Assembly: GCA_041390025.1 (NCBI GenBank)
Contig: JAWKQR010000002.1
Location: 186,001-250,000, forward strand
DNA: 64,000 nt
Direction: 5' to 3'
DNA from: JBFFMO01 sp041390025
GTDB taxonomy: Bacteria > Myxococcota_A > Bradymonadia > Bradymonadales > Bradymonadaceae
Shown here: positions 1 through 7,121 of the stretch, one piece after another
Numbering within the stretch: position 1 is the first letter of the stretch
Layout: each line of letters opens with the position of its first letter
Program-made: the position numbers and the translations under genes
Notes under the pieces: generated by a model
Told to the model about the DNA's origin: nothing
The model's input: only the letters and a program-made list of their open reading frames with translations
Databases searched by the model: none

Positions 1-972
1 GCCGGTCTGCATGTAGTGCGCCGTCGGTGCACCGCGAACTTCGGCCGTCATGGGGAAGCCCGATGGGATCTCCACCACTGGTGCGCCCGTGTCTGGAAGT
101 TTTCCAAACGACTCCAGGGCGGCGATCACACCGGCGGCATCCGGGTACCGCTGTGCGGGATCCCGCTGGAGCAGGCGTTCCAGAACACGTTTCATGCGGG
201 CCGAAATTTCGACGTTGTCGAGCAACGCAAGCGGCTGCGTGCTGACTTTTGCTTCCACGGCGAGCTCAGAGTTCGCAAACGGATGTTCGCCCGACAACAG
301 GAACACGCCTAGCAGGCCTAAGCTATAAAGGTCTGACTGCGCCTGCAGTTCGGCACCCTGCAATTGCTCCGGAGACATGTATCGCGGTGTTCCCACGACG
401 AGGTCGCCACGTTTGGAGCCGCCGAGCATGTCCTCGAAACGTGTAGCGACCCCGAAATCCAGCAGTTTCGCGCAGTCGACCTCGCCCATGTCGTCGTAGA
501 CCAACACGTTGGCCGGTTTGATATCGCGATGAAGAATGCCCCGAAGGTGTGCCTCTTTGAGGCTTTCTAGGAGTTGCCGCAAAACACGGACGGTGCGTTG
601 TTCTGAAAACGCGCCATCTTGGCGAACGCGCTCGTCGAGCGTCGTTCCAGGCACATACTCCATGATTTGATAGAGCCTGCCTTCTTCGTCGGTCCCCGAA
701 TCAAACAGTGTCACCGTGTAAGGGCTTCGCAAACTCGCGATCAGCGCCGCCTCGTTCTGAAAGCGATCGCGCCACATGTCTGGTTCGTCGACACCAGCCA
801 CGTCAAAGACCTTGATGGCCACGCGTCGGTGATTCCCGGTGTGCAAGCCCAGATAGACTTTGGACGAGGTTCCCGCCCCCAGCAGCGACAGGACCGTGTA
901 CTGCCCGGCGAAGACGTCGCCTTCGACCGGAAGTCGGGCGGCGGTGCGTGTGAGTGAGGACAAGTTCTTCAT
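1..972 (-). CDS. Ser/Thr protein kinase, Hanks type (C-terminus beyond window)
   Basis: This is a eukaryotic-type protein kinase that phosphorylates Ser/Thr on protein partners. The ATG at 970-972 gives MKNLSSLTRTAARLPVEG, followed by the glycine-rich loop 'LLGAGTSSKVYLG', the VAIK lysine, the catalytic loop 'HRDIKPANVLV', 'DFG' in 'LLDFGVATRF' and 'GTPRYMSPEQL' in the activation segment. The kinase domain is complete. The frame is still open at base 1 after 324 codons, so any C-terminal sensor or membrane segment lies outside. The start faces the ATPase/TPR gene at 995 with only 22 bp between the start codons, so the two are probably co-regulated and may act together. The start is inferred from the domain boundary. 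The family assignment is secure; the substrate is unknown. Confidence 0.93.
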   Translation of the reverse strand, partial: MKNLSSLTRTAARLPVEGDVFAGQYTVLSLLGAGTSSKVYLGLHTGNHRRVAIKVFDVAGVDEPDMWRDRFQNEAALIASLRSPYTVTLFDSGTDEEGRLYQIMEYVPGTTLDERVRQDGAFSEQRTVRVLRQLLESLKEAHLRGILHRDIKPANVLVYDDMGEVDCAKLLDFGVATRFEDMLGGSKRGDLVVGTPRYMSPEQLQGAELQAQSDLYSLGLLGVFLLSGEHPFANSELAVEAKVSTQPLALLDNVEISARMKRVLERLLQRDPAQRYPDAAGVIAALESFGKLPDTGAPVVEIPSGFPMTAEVRGAPTAHYMQTG

Positions 973-994
973 TGTGGTGCTAGGGTACCCTCCC
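973..994. promoter_or_regulatory. 22-bp divergent spacer with GGGTACCC palindrome
   Basis: The two divergent start codons are separated by 22 bp that contain the perfect 8-bp palindrome GGGTACCC at 983-990. This is too short for two separate promoters, so each promoter must lie inside the opposing gene. The CTAGGG arm is correctly placed to act as a weak ribosome binding site for the rightward gene. Whether the palindrome binds a protein is unknown. Confidence 0.3.
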
Positions 995-3391
995 ATGCGT
1001 AAAAGCCAAGAGACACGCGAGATCTTTGTTGGTCGCGACGCCGAGCTTGCCCTCGCCCGGCAGGCGCTGGAGTCTTCGCGTGTGGTGGCGATCACAGGTC
1101 CGTTTGGGGTGGGCAAGACGGCCCTGGCGACCGCACTGGCCAACGCCGCCGCGATGATCCCACTGTTTGGCATCCGCACCGAACAGGAGGCCCTGTTTCG
1201 CATCGCACGCGCCATCGGCATGATCGACTTGCCGGCAAAGAGCGACGAGGCCATCGAGCGCGTCGGCCGAGTGCTGGCGGGCAGCGGCCCCATGTTTTTG
1301 GTGCTCGACCACATCGACGAGCTCGACACGGCGCCATATTGGGTGGCGCGCTGGCTCGACGCTGCGCCTGAACTTCAGGTGATCACAACGCACCAATCGG
1401 GTCGACACGTCGGTGTCGCGCCGACCTTGGCGCTCGAGCCGCTCTCGGACACGGACGCCACGGCGGTCGCGAGCGCGCTTGGGTCGGCGGTCGTCTCGGG
1501 CAATCCGCTTCTGATGACCGTGTCGGCGGCCGGCGGTGCAGGTGACATCGAGACGATCGTCGCCACGGCCTGCGACAACGCCAAGACCCACGCGCTGTTG
1601 TGGCTCGCGGTGTTGGGCGAGGTGAGGTGGTTGGATTTTGAAGCTCTGGTTGACTCGGATTTCGAGGCAGACCTCGAGGTCCTGGCCGTGTCGGATTCGG
1701 CCAACCTGCGCATGCAGGATGGCATTCGCGAGCTTGTGCTGCAGCGTATGGGCTCAGACGATGCGTTTGAATCACTCGCGACACGGCTCTGTGCCTGTTT
1801 TGACGAGGCGTGGCTTGATATCGACACACCGGAGGGCCTCAACCATGCCATCAAATGGTTCGACCTCACACGCAGGGTGAGCACGGTTTTGGCACGCTAC
1901 GTGCCAGACGCGTTGACCCCGCTCGCGAGCGTGTATGTCCGTATGTGCAAATGGGTCGTGCCGGGCGTCGATGACCTGAGCCACTTTCGCCGTGCCATTA
2001 GTCGCAGCCCCAACATCGGCCTGAGCGTGGCGTGCATGTTGATGGACATTGAGCTTGGTTTCATCGGCCGCGCGCGTTCGGCACACGTGGACTGCTTGAT
2101 GACGATGACCAAGCTCAAAGAGTCCGAAAAGCCCGAATGGATTGGCCGCGCGTTGCAGACCGGTGGAGCGCGGTTGGCGATGCACGTGGACGCCAAAGCG
2201 GCGGTTGAGCGTTTTGAGGCATTGGCACAAACCCATCCCACGATGTCACGCCTCGAACACCTCTTGGATCTTGGCGCGGCGCGACTGGCAGCATTTCGTG
2301 TGGCGGATGCCAACGACGCGTTTCAGGCGGCGATGGACGTGGCCGAGGGGCTCGACCCTCGCTTCAGCGTTCGTGCGCGCTTGGGGCTGGCGCAGGTTTC
2401 TTGGCGCCTGGGCTACACGGAGCGCGCCCGCGCGCAGTTCGAGATCGCGTTGTCCCAAATTCCAGACGGGCCACTCGCCGCGCAGACTGCGCACGATTAC
2501 GGGGTGGTTTTGCACCATCTGGGCGAGCTGTCTGAGGCTCGGGCAAATCTACAGCGTGCATCTCGGATCTGGTCGACCTTGGGCGACGAACGCCGGTTGG
2601 CGGCCTACCATGTTCGGCGTGGCGTCTTGGAGATGGAGTCCGAGCAGACGTCGTTGGCGACGATGCATTTTTCGAGCGCTGCCGAAAGTGCCCGCGTTTC
2701 GGGCGACGCGCACCTGATGACCATCGCTCGGGCTTGCGCCGCGATTTTGAAAGGTGAGTTTGACGACAAGGTGTTTCGGTCGGTCGAGGAAAACGTCATG
2801 GTCAGCCGTGACCCAGAAGCGATCGTCGCGCTGTTGACCGTGCACGGCGTGCTGAACGACGCCGACAAAGCCCGCGATTCGCTTGAGGCCGTCGTGAATT
2901 TGCTGGGCCTTGAAGACGTCGCACTTCGGGATGTTTGCGATGCGGCGCTCAACTTGGTCCGCGGCGACGCGCCGCCGCTTGCGGCGATGGCCCCCATGTT
3001 TCGCGTGTTGGTGCGCCATGCGCGTCCGTCACAGCCAAACTCATCGGGACGCCGACAGCTCGTCATTCACGCCGAGGCGCATTGGTTCACCTACGAGGGT
3101 GTCGCAGTCGAACTTATCCACCGAAAGCCGCTCAGACGGATTCTGGAGGCCTTGCTGAACGACTGGCGAGCCGGCGGGGATGGTTTGACCGTCGACCAAG
3201 TGTTGGTCGCGGGATGGCCAGGCGAAATCGTCGAGGCGAGGGCTGGGGCGAACCGCGTGTACGCGACGGTCCGTTTGCTACGAAAGGCAGGCCTCGAGGA
3301 CGCGATCGCCACCGAGGAAGGGTTGTACCGATTGGACCCCGCCCTGGACGTGCATGTTTCGATGCAATCCGAGGTCGGGGCCGCCTCGTGA
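995..3391 (+). CDS. P-loop ATPase with TPR-like repeats and C-terminal winged-helix-like domain
   Basis: This 798-residue protein is built like STAND/LuxR-type signalling ATPases. The N-terminal NTPase has Walker A 'GPFGVGKT' (about residues 35-42) and a Walker B-like 'MFLVLDHID' (about 106-114). A long helical middle (about 380-650) reads as degenerate TPR repeats. The last 100 residues ('HWFTYEGVAVELI', then a segment rich in 'RVYATVRLLRKAGL') resemble the OmpR/SARP-like winged helix used for DNA binding. The frame stays open upstream to 860, but the ATG at 995 starts directly before the ATPase domain and avoids overlap with the divergent kinase. The neighbouring kinase suggests an output or partner role, by inference. 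The last base abuts the next, convergent gene with no spacer. Confidence 0.75.
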   Translation: MRKSQETREIFVGRDAELALARQALESSRVVAITGPFGVGKTALATALANAAAMIPLFGIRTEQEALFRIARAIGMIDLPAKSDEAIERVGRVLAGSGPMFLVLDHIDELDTAPYWVARWLDAAPELQVITTHQSGRHVGVAPTLALEPLSDTDATAVASALGSAVVSGNPLLMTVSAAGGAGDIETIVATACDNAKTHALLWLAVLGEVRWLDFEALVDSDFEADLEVLAVSDSANLRMQDGIRELVLQRMGSDDAFESLATRLCACFDEAWLDIDTPEGLNHAIKWFDLTRRVSTVLARYVPDALTPLASVYVRMCKWVVPGVDDLSHFRRAISRSPNIGLSVACMLMDIELGFIGRARSAHVDCLMTMTKLKESEKPEWIGRALQTGGARLAMHVDAKAAVERFEALAQTHPTMSRLEHLLDLGAARLAAFRVADANDAFQAAMDVAEGLDPRFSVRARLGLAQVSWRLGYTERARAQFEIALSQIPDGPLAAQTAHDYGVVLHHLGELSEARANLQRASRIWSTLGDERRLAAYHVRRGVLEMESEQTSLATMHFSSAAESARVSGDAHLMTIARACAAILKGEFDDKVFRSVEENVMVSRDPEAIVALLTVHGVLNDADKARDSLEAVVNLLGLEDVALRDVCDAALNLVRGDAPPLAAMAPMFRVLVRHARPSQPNSSGRRQLVIHAEAHWFTYEGVAVELIHRKPLRRILEALLNDWRAGGDGLTVDQVLVAGWPGEIVEARAGANRVYATVRLLRKAGLEDAIATEEGLYRLDPALDVHVSMQSEVGAAS

Positions 3392-4078
3392 TTACGAGCC
3401 GTACTTGACGCTGCAGCCGTAAGGCTTGGTCTGCGACGTTTCGAGCTCCTTGCCTTCAAGCAACGACGTCACCGCCTTTTCGACATAGTTTTCGGGTTTT
3501 TCTTCTTTGCCCTTCGGGTCGTTGTCGATCGCGCCTTCGTAACGAAGTGTGCCTTCGGCATCGACCACGAACATGTGTGGTGTCGTCTTGGCTTGATAAA
3601 TCTTGCCAACGGCGCCGCTAGCGTCTTGCAACACGGGGTACGTGAAGCCTTCTGCCGTCTTCCACTTCGCCGAATCTTCAGGTTTGACGAAGTTGGACGA
3701 ATCGACGGCCAACCAGACAATCTTGTCTTCGCCGAGCGCCTTGAACGTTGTCTGCATCGTGTCTTTTTCGTAGTGGCGCACGACGTAAGGGCAGTCGGGG
3801 TTTGTCCACTCCAAAACAACGATTTTGCCCTTGTAGTCGCTGAGCTTGTGGGTCTTCCCAGTTTCGTCTTTGAGCTCGAAGTCCGGTGCGGGCTGGCCGA
3901 CCTGCGCCGTCGCGGTCGGGGCTTCTTCCTTGGCTGGGGCTTCGTCGGCTTTCGCCGCAGCAGCAGGCTCCGCGGCAGCTTCAGCAGGTTTGGCTTCTTC
4001 GGCGGTGGCCGTTTCTGCGGGTTTGTCACATGCGCCAGCGGCAAAGGCGAGCAGGGCTACAAGCAAGAGGTTCTTCAT
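3392..4078 (-). CDS. Peroxiredoxin-like (AhpC/TSA, PRX-like) lipoprotein
   Basis: This is a thioredoxin-fold protein exported as a lipoprotein. The signal sequence MKNLLLVALLAFAAGACD has a clear lipobox (AGAC) and is followed by an Ala/Glu/Lys-rich linker to about residue 65. The redoxin domain starts at 'QVGQPAPDFELKDE' and carries a single redox cysteine in 'NPDCPYVVRHYE', the pattern of the PRX-like family with no CxxC. The conserved cis-Pro region is 'TTPHMFVVD'. A GGAGAC box precedes ATG 4078; a TTG one codon upstream is also in frame but unlikely. The gene sits 27 bp after the dsbD-like gene and is probably co-transcribed. DsbD/ScsB could supply electrons to it, by inference. Confidence 0.85.
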   Translation of the reverse strand: MKNLLLVALLAFAAGACDKPAETATAEEAKPAEAAAEPAAAAKADEAPAKEEAPTATAQVGQPAPDFELKDETGKTHKLSDYKGKIVVLEWTNPDCPYVVRHYEKDTMQTTFKALGEDKIVWLAVDSSNFVKPEDSAKWKTAEGFTYPVLQDASGAVGKIYQAKTTPHMFVVDAEGTLRYEGAIDNDPKGKEEKPENYVEKAVTSLLEGKELETSQTKPYGCSVKYGS

Positions 4079-4105
4079 CAATGTCTCCGTCTAAGAATAG
4101 TGGGT

Positions 4106-6217
4106 TTAGTCTGTAAGTGCTTCAATTACCATGCTTTTTGTTAGCAGCTCGGGGAGCGCACGTCCATCGTGTCCGGGTTTGTGCACCAAGTACAGCGGAA
4201 CGCCGGCTTTCCCATAGCGTTGCAGTTCTTGCCGGATGACGTCGTCTCGCAGTGTCCAATCTGCCTTGAGCGCGACCACGTCAGGGGACGTCAGCAGGTC
4301 GACCACCTCGGGGTCGGCCAGCACGCCGTTTTCGTTGACCTTGCATGTGATGCACCAATCGGCCGTAAAATCCACGAACACGGTTTTTCCCGCCGCGAGC
4401 TCCTGCGCGACACGGTCGTGACTCCACGGCTGCCAAATCCCGGATTTTTGCGCGACCCGCTCCGTCGGTTGCATCGAAGGAAGCACCTGCGCCGCAGCGA
4501 CTACGAGGGCCACGGCGATGACCAGGCCTGCGAGCCGAGCACGGGTCGAGCGAAACTGTGTCAAACCCACGATCCAGCATCCAAGCGCAACGCTCAACAA
4601 CACCACCATCGTTCGGCTGGTGGCGTCTGCGCCCAGAACTTGCCCAATGAGCCACAACAGCCAGATGACCGTCGCCAGAAGCGTAAATCCGAGCACCTTT
4701 TTGAAGTGGTCCATCCAGGGGCCGGGCTTGGGCAGTCGCTTGGCCCACGTCGGGAAGGCCGACATCATCACAAACGGAGACGCCAGCCCTAGCCCGAGCA
4801 GGCCAAAGGTTGCAAAAATGACGGGCGCGGAGCTCGACAATGCGAAACCCACAGCCGTGCCCAAAAGCGGTGCACTGCATGGTGTCGCCAAGACGACGGC
4901 GAGCACACCCTCGGCGGCGCTACGTCCAAGACCGTCGGACTTGGGTTTCAGCGATGTGCTGAAGGTGATCTCGAACACGCCAAACAGGTTGACCGCGAAA
5001 GCCGTCAGGACGGCCGACAATCCAACGAGGAACCACGGTTCTTGGAATTGGAAGCCCCACCCGACCTGAGTTCCCGCAACCTTCAGCGCCACAACAAGGC
5101 CAGCGAGGGCGAGCATCGACGCGACAATTCCAGCGGTGTAGGCGGCAGCATGGGCAAGCGCTGTGCGTCGGTCGCTGTGGGCATTTTTCACCACGGCGAA
5201 CGCTTTCAGCGCGAGCACCGGAAACACACACGGCATAAGGTTCAGGAGCATGCCGCCCAAGAACGCCAGCAACAGAAAGTACGCCAAGGACCCGTCCGGC
5301 AGTGTTGGAGCGGCCGGCGAGGACGTGGCGGTTGGAGCCGCCGCGTTGGGTTGGTCGTTGGAGCACTCGACCGCGTGTCGAACCTGTTTGGCTCCTGTGG
5401 CGGTCCAAATGACGCCGGACAGCGCACACGGCGCCTTGAACGCGTCCCGGGTGGCCGTCCCTTCGAGCGTCAATGTGTCGCCGTCCACGGACGTTGTCGT
5501 CCAGGCGATGCCGGGGGTTTCGTCGGGGATGAAGCTGTAGCGTAGGGCGGCCGCCTGCGTGACGGGCTCGGGCATCTTGAGCGTCGCTGTGACGGATTCG
5601 CCGCGATGCACGACCGCCACCGATGGGTTCCACTGTGTGGGACCGGGGTCGGACGGCAGTCGCGTTTGTGCGTCGGCGAAGATGCCAGCGTGTGCTGAAC
5701 GTGCCGATTCACCCACGCGCACCCGTGTAGTCAGGTTCGCGTCGCCGGGAATGCACTCGACCTTGCACGACAACCAGTTGACCTCGACGCTTAGGTCGAC
5801 CTCGCCGGCGGCGTCCGCAGGCACCGTGGTGTCAAACCACAACAGCTCCGCGTCGCTGTAGCCAAAGGTGGCGACCTGACCGGACTTGTCGACAAACACC
5901 GTTGGGGCGGGCCAATGCATCGGGCCGGTGGACCACGCTGGCGCGGTCAACGCGATGTCGGTGGCCATGCCCGATTCGCCGGAGTTTCGCCAGTACACAT
6001 GCCATTCGGGGTCGATGTGGAACAACACGCCCACCAAGACCGTCTGGCCCGGCGCGACGCTGTCGTGGTCGGCGATGAGGCGCACCTCGACCCGAGGGTC
6101 GCCTTTGTCGACCGAGCCCACGGCCATCGCGGATGCGGGCACGTCGGGCGCAGGGATCTCGGCGGCAACGGTGGTTGCCGAAAGTCCCCACAAAATCGCG
6201 AGTGTTAAAAGCCGCAC
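4106..6217 (-). CDS. dsbD: DsbD/ScsB-type thiol:disulfide interchange protein
   Basis: This inner-membrane reductant conduit moves electrons from cytoplasmic thioredoxin to periplasmic thiols. After a signal peptide (RLLTLAILWGLSATTVAA) comes a periplasmic DsbC/D-like domain with the cysteine pair in 'SCKVECIPG'. The CcdA/DsbD-beta membrane domain has about eight segments and the two redox cysteines in 'MPCVFPV' and 'ATPCSAPLLG'. The C-terminal thioredoxin-like domain has 'DWCITCK'. GTG 6217 puts the signal peptide at the N-terminus and avoids overlap with the upstream lipoprotein; GTG 6301 would add 28 polar residues. The gene follows the small lipoprotein and precedes the redoxin lipoprotein. 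A thioredoxin gene is encoded 0.5 kb away, divergently. Confidence 0.88.
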   Translation of the reverse strand: MRLLTLAILWGLSATTVAAEIPAPDVPASAMAVGSVDKGDPRVEVRLIADHDSVAPGQTVLVGVLFHIDPEWHVYWRNSGESGMATDIALTAPAWSTGPMHWPAPTVFVDKSGQVATFGYSDAELLWFDTTVPADAAGEVDLSVEVNWLSCKVECIPGDANLTTRVRVGESARSAHAGIFADAQTRLPSDPGPTQWNPSVAVVHRGESVTATLKMPEPVTQAAALRYSFIPDETPGIAWTTTSVDGDTLTLEGTATRDAFKAPCALSGVIWTATGAKQVRHAVECSNDQPNAAAPTATSSPAAPTLPDGSLAYFLLLAFLGGMLLNLMPCVFPVLALKAFAVVKNAHSDRRTALAHAAAYTAGIVASMLALAGLVVALKVAGTQVGWGFQFQEPWFLVGLSAVLTAFAVNLFGVFEITFSTSLKPKSDGLGRSAAEGVLAVVLATPCSAPLLGTAVGFALSSSAPVIFATFGLLGLGLASPFVMMSAFPTWAKRLPKPGPWMDHFKKVLGFTLLATVIWLLWLIGQVLGADATSRTMVVLLSVALGCWIVGLTQFRSTRARLAGLVIAVALVVAAAQVLPSMQPTERVAQKSGIWQPWSHDRVAQELAAGKTVFVDFTADWCITCKVNENGVLADPEVVDLLTSPDVVALKADWTLRDDVIRQELQRYGKAGVPLYLVHKPGHDGRALPELLTKSMVIEALTD

Positions 6218-6254
6218 GAACGTGCGATGCGAAATCGGGCAGAAAAGGTTCAGG

Positions 6255-6548
6255 TCAGCTGACCTTGCGCATGCGGTGGTCTTCTTTTGCCGTGCACTCA
6301 CGTGTGTCGAACACTTTGCGTGCGTTCAAGATGCACTCGGCCTCGCGGCGGTATGAATTGACGCCGTTTCGCTTCTTGCGCATCTCGAAGTTCTCGATGC
6401 AGGCATCACGTGACTTCAGGAAGGCCGGCGGATCGACCGCGGTTTTGTACATTTTTTCCAAGTGTGCGCAGAGGTCATTGGGATCTGGCGCACACCCCGT
6501 CAACAGGGTGACCGCAGCAACGAAAAAAAATGGCATAACTTGCTTCAT
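6255..6548 (-). CDS. Small Cys-containing lipoprotein
   Basis: This 97-residue protein has a type II signal sequence (MKQVMPFFFVAAVTLLTGC). The mature part is charged and helical, with four more cysteines ('DLCAHLE', 'DACIENF', 'AECILNA', 'RECTAKE') spaced like a coiled-coil helix-helix hairpin. GGAGAG lies correctly before the ATG at 6548; longer in-frame starts upstream lack this and would spoil the signal peptide. It is encoded immediately upstream of the dsbD-like gene on the same strand. The even cysteine pattern suits a periplasmic protein whose disulfides could be handled by that system, by inference. No specific family was recognised. Confidence 0.8.
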   Translation of the reverse strand: MKQVMPFFFVAAVTLLTGCAPDPNDLCAHLEKMYKTAVDPPAFLKSRDACIENFEMRKKRNGVNSYRREAECILNARKVFDTRECTAKEDHRMRKVS

Positions 6549-6719
6549 CAGCTCTCTCCTTGACCACACGACTACAGGTGCGCGGTATACTAACCTAGAA
6601 GTGCCCAGACACGAAAGGCATTCCGAGACGCCGCAACTCGGCGAATCAAACTGGCCTGAATCTTGATACTTGTGCATTGGATGCAACGATTCAGCAGCAA
6701 TTGCATTGTGGAGATTAGA

Positions 6720-7091
6720 ATGGCGCACGCACAAGAAATTATTTCACGAGAAACGTTGGAATCGATCATGGTCGAGGGCGGGCCCGCGGTCATGATCGAC
6801 TTTTGGGCATCATGGTGTGGGCCGTGTCGCATGATGGCCCCTCACTTCGAGGCCGCCGCGCAGGCGCTCGCCGACGAACCCATCACGTTCTACAAGCTCG
6901 ACACCGAGAAACACCCTGACCTCGCGCAGTCGTTTCGGGTCATGAGTTTGCCCACGATTTTGCTGATTCACGACGGCAAGGTCCAAGACGTGCTCATCGG
7001 TGCGCGCGACACAAACGCGCTCAAAAAGAAGGGCGAGTGGCTGCTCTCGAAGGCGCGCGGCGAAGGATTCTTCAAACGCATTTTTGGCTAA
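6720..7091 (+). CDS. Thioredoxin
   Basis: This is a cytoplasmic thiol-disulfide oxidoreductase. The 123-residue protein from ATG 6720 has the canonical active site 'WASWCGPCRMMAPHFE', the cis-proline segment 'SLPTILLIHDGK' and a short basic tail ending FFKRIFG. The frame extends upstream to 6663, but that extension has no thioredoxin homology and the family normally begins a few residues before 'EIISRETLESIM'. It is transcribed away from the small-lipoprotein/dsbD unit and is a natural electron donor to DsbD. It converges on copA, with a hairpin between the two stop codons. Confidence 0.93.
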   Translation: MAHAQEIISRETLESIMVEGGPAVMIDFWASWCGPCRMMAPHFEAAAQALADEPITFYKLDTEKHPDLAQSFRVMSLPTILLIHDGKVQDVLIGARDTNALKKKGEWLLSKARGEGFFKRIFG

Positions 7092-7117
7092 CACTGCAAC
7101 GTTGGTTGCAACGTGTT
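7090..7117. terminator. Hairpin between convergent thioredoxin and copA genes
   Basis: AACAC and GCAAC (7090-7100) pair with GTTGC and GTGTT (7105-7117), with a small interior bulge and a four-base loop. It lies exactly in the 30-bp gap between the two convergent stop codons. There is no strong T-run, so a role as a bidirectional terminator is only plausible. Confidence 0.35.
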
Positions 7118-7121
7118 GGGA

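Noticed and set aside
6217..6301. Extended DsbD start at GTG 6301
   Set aside because: Adds 28 polar residues ahead of the signal peptide and overlaps the small lipoprotein gene by 47 bp.
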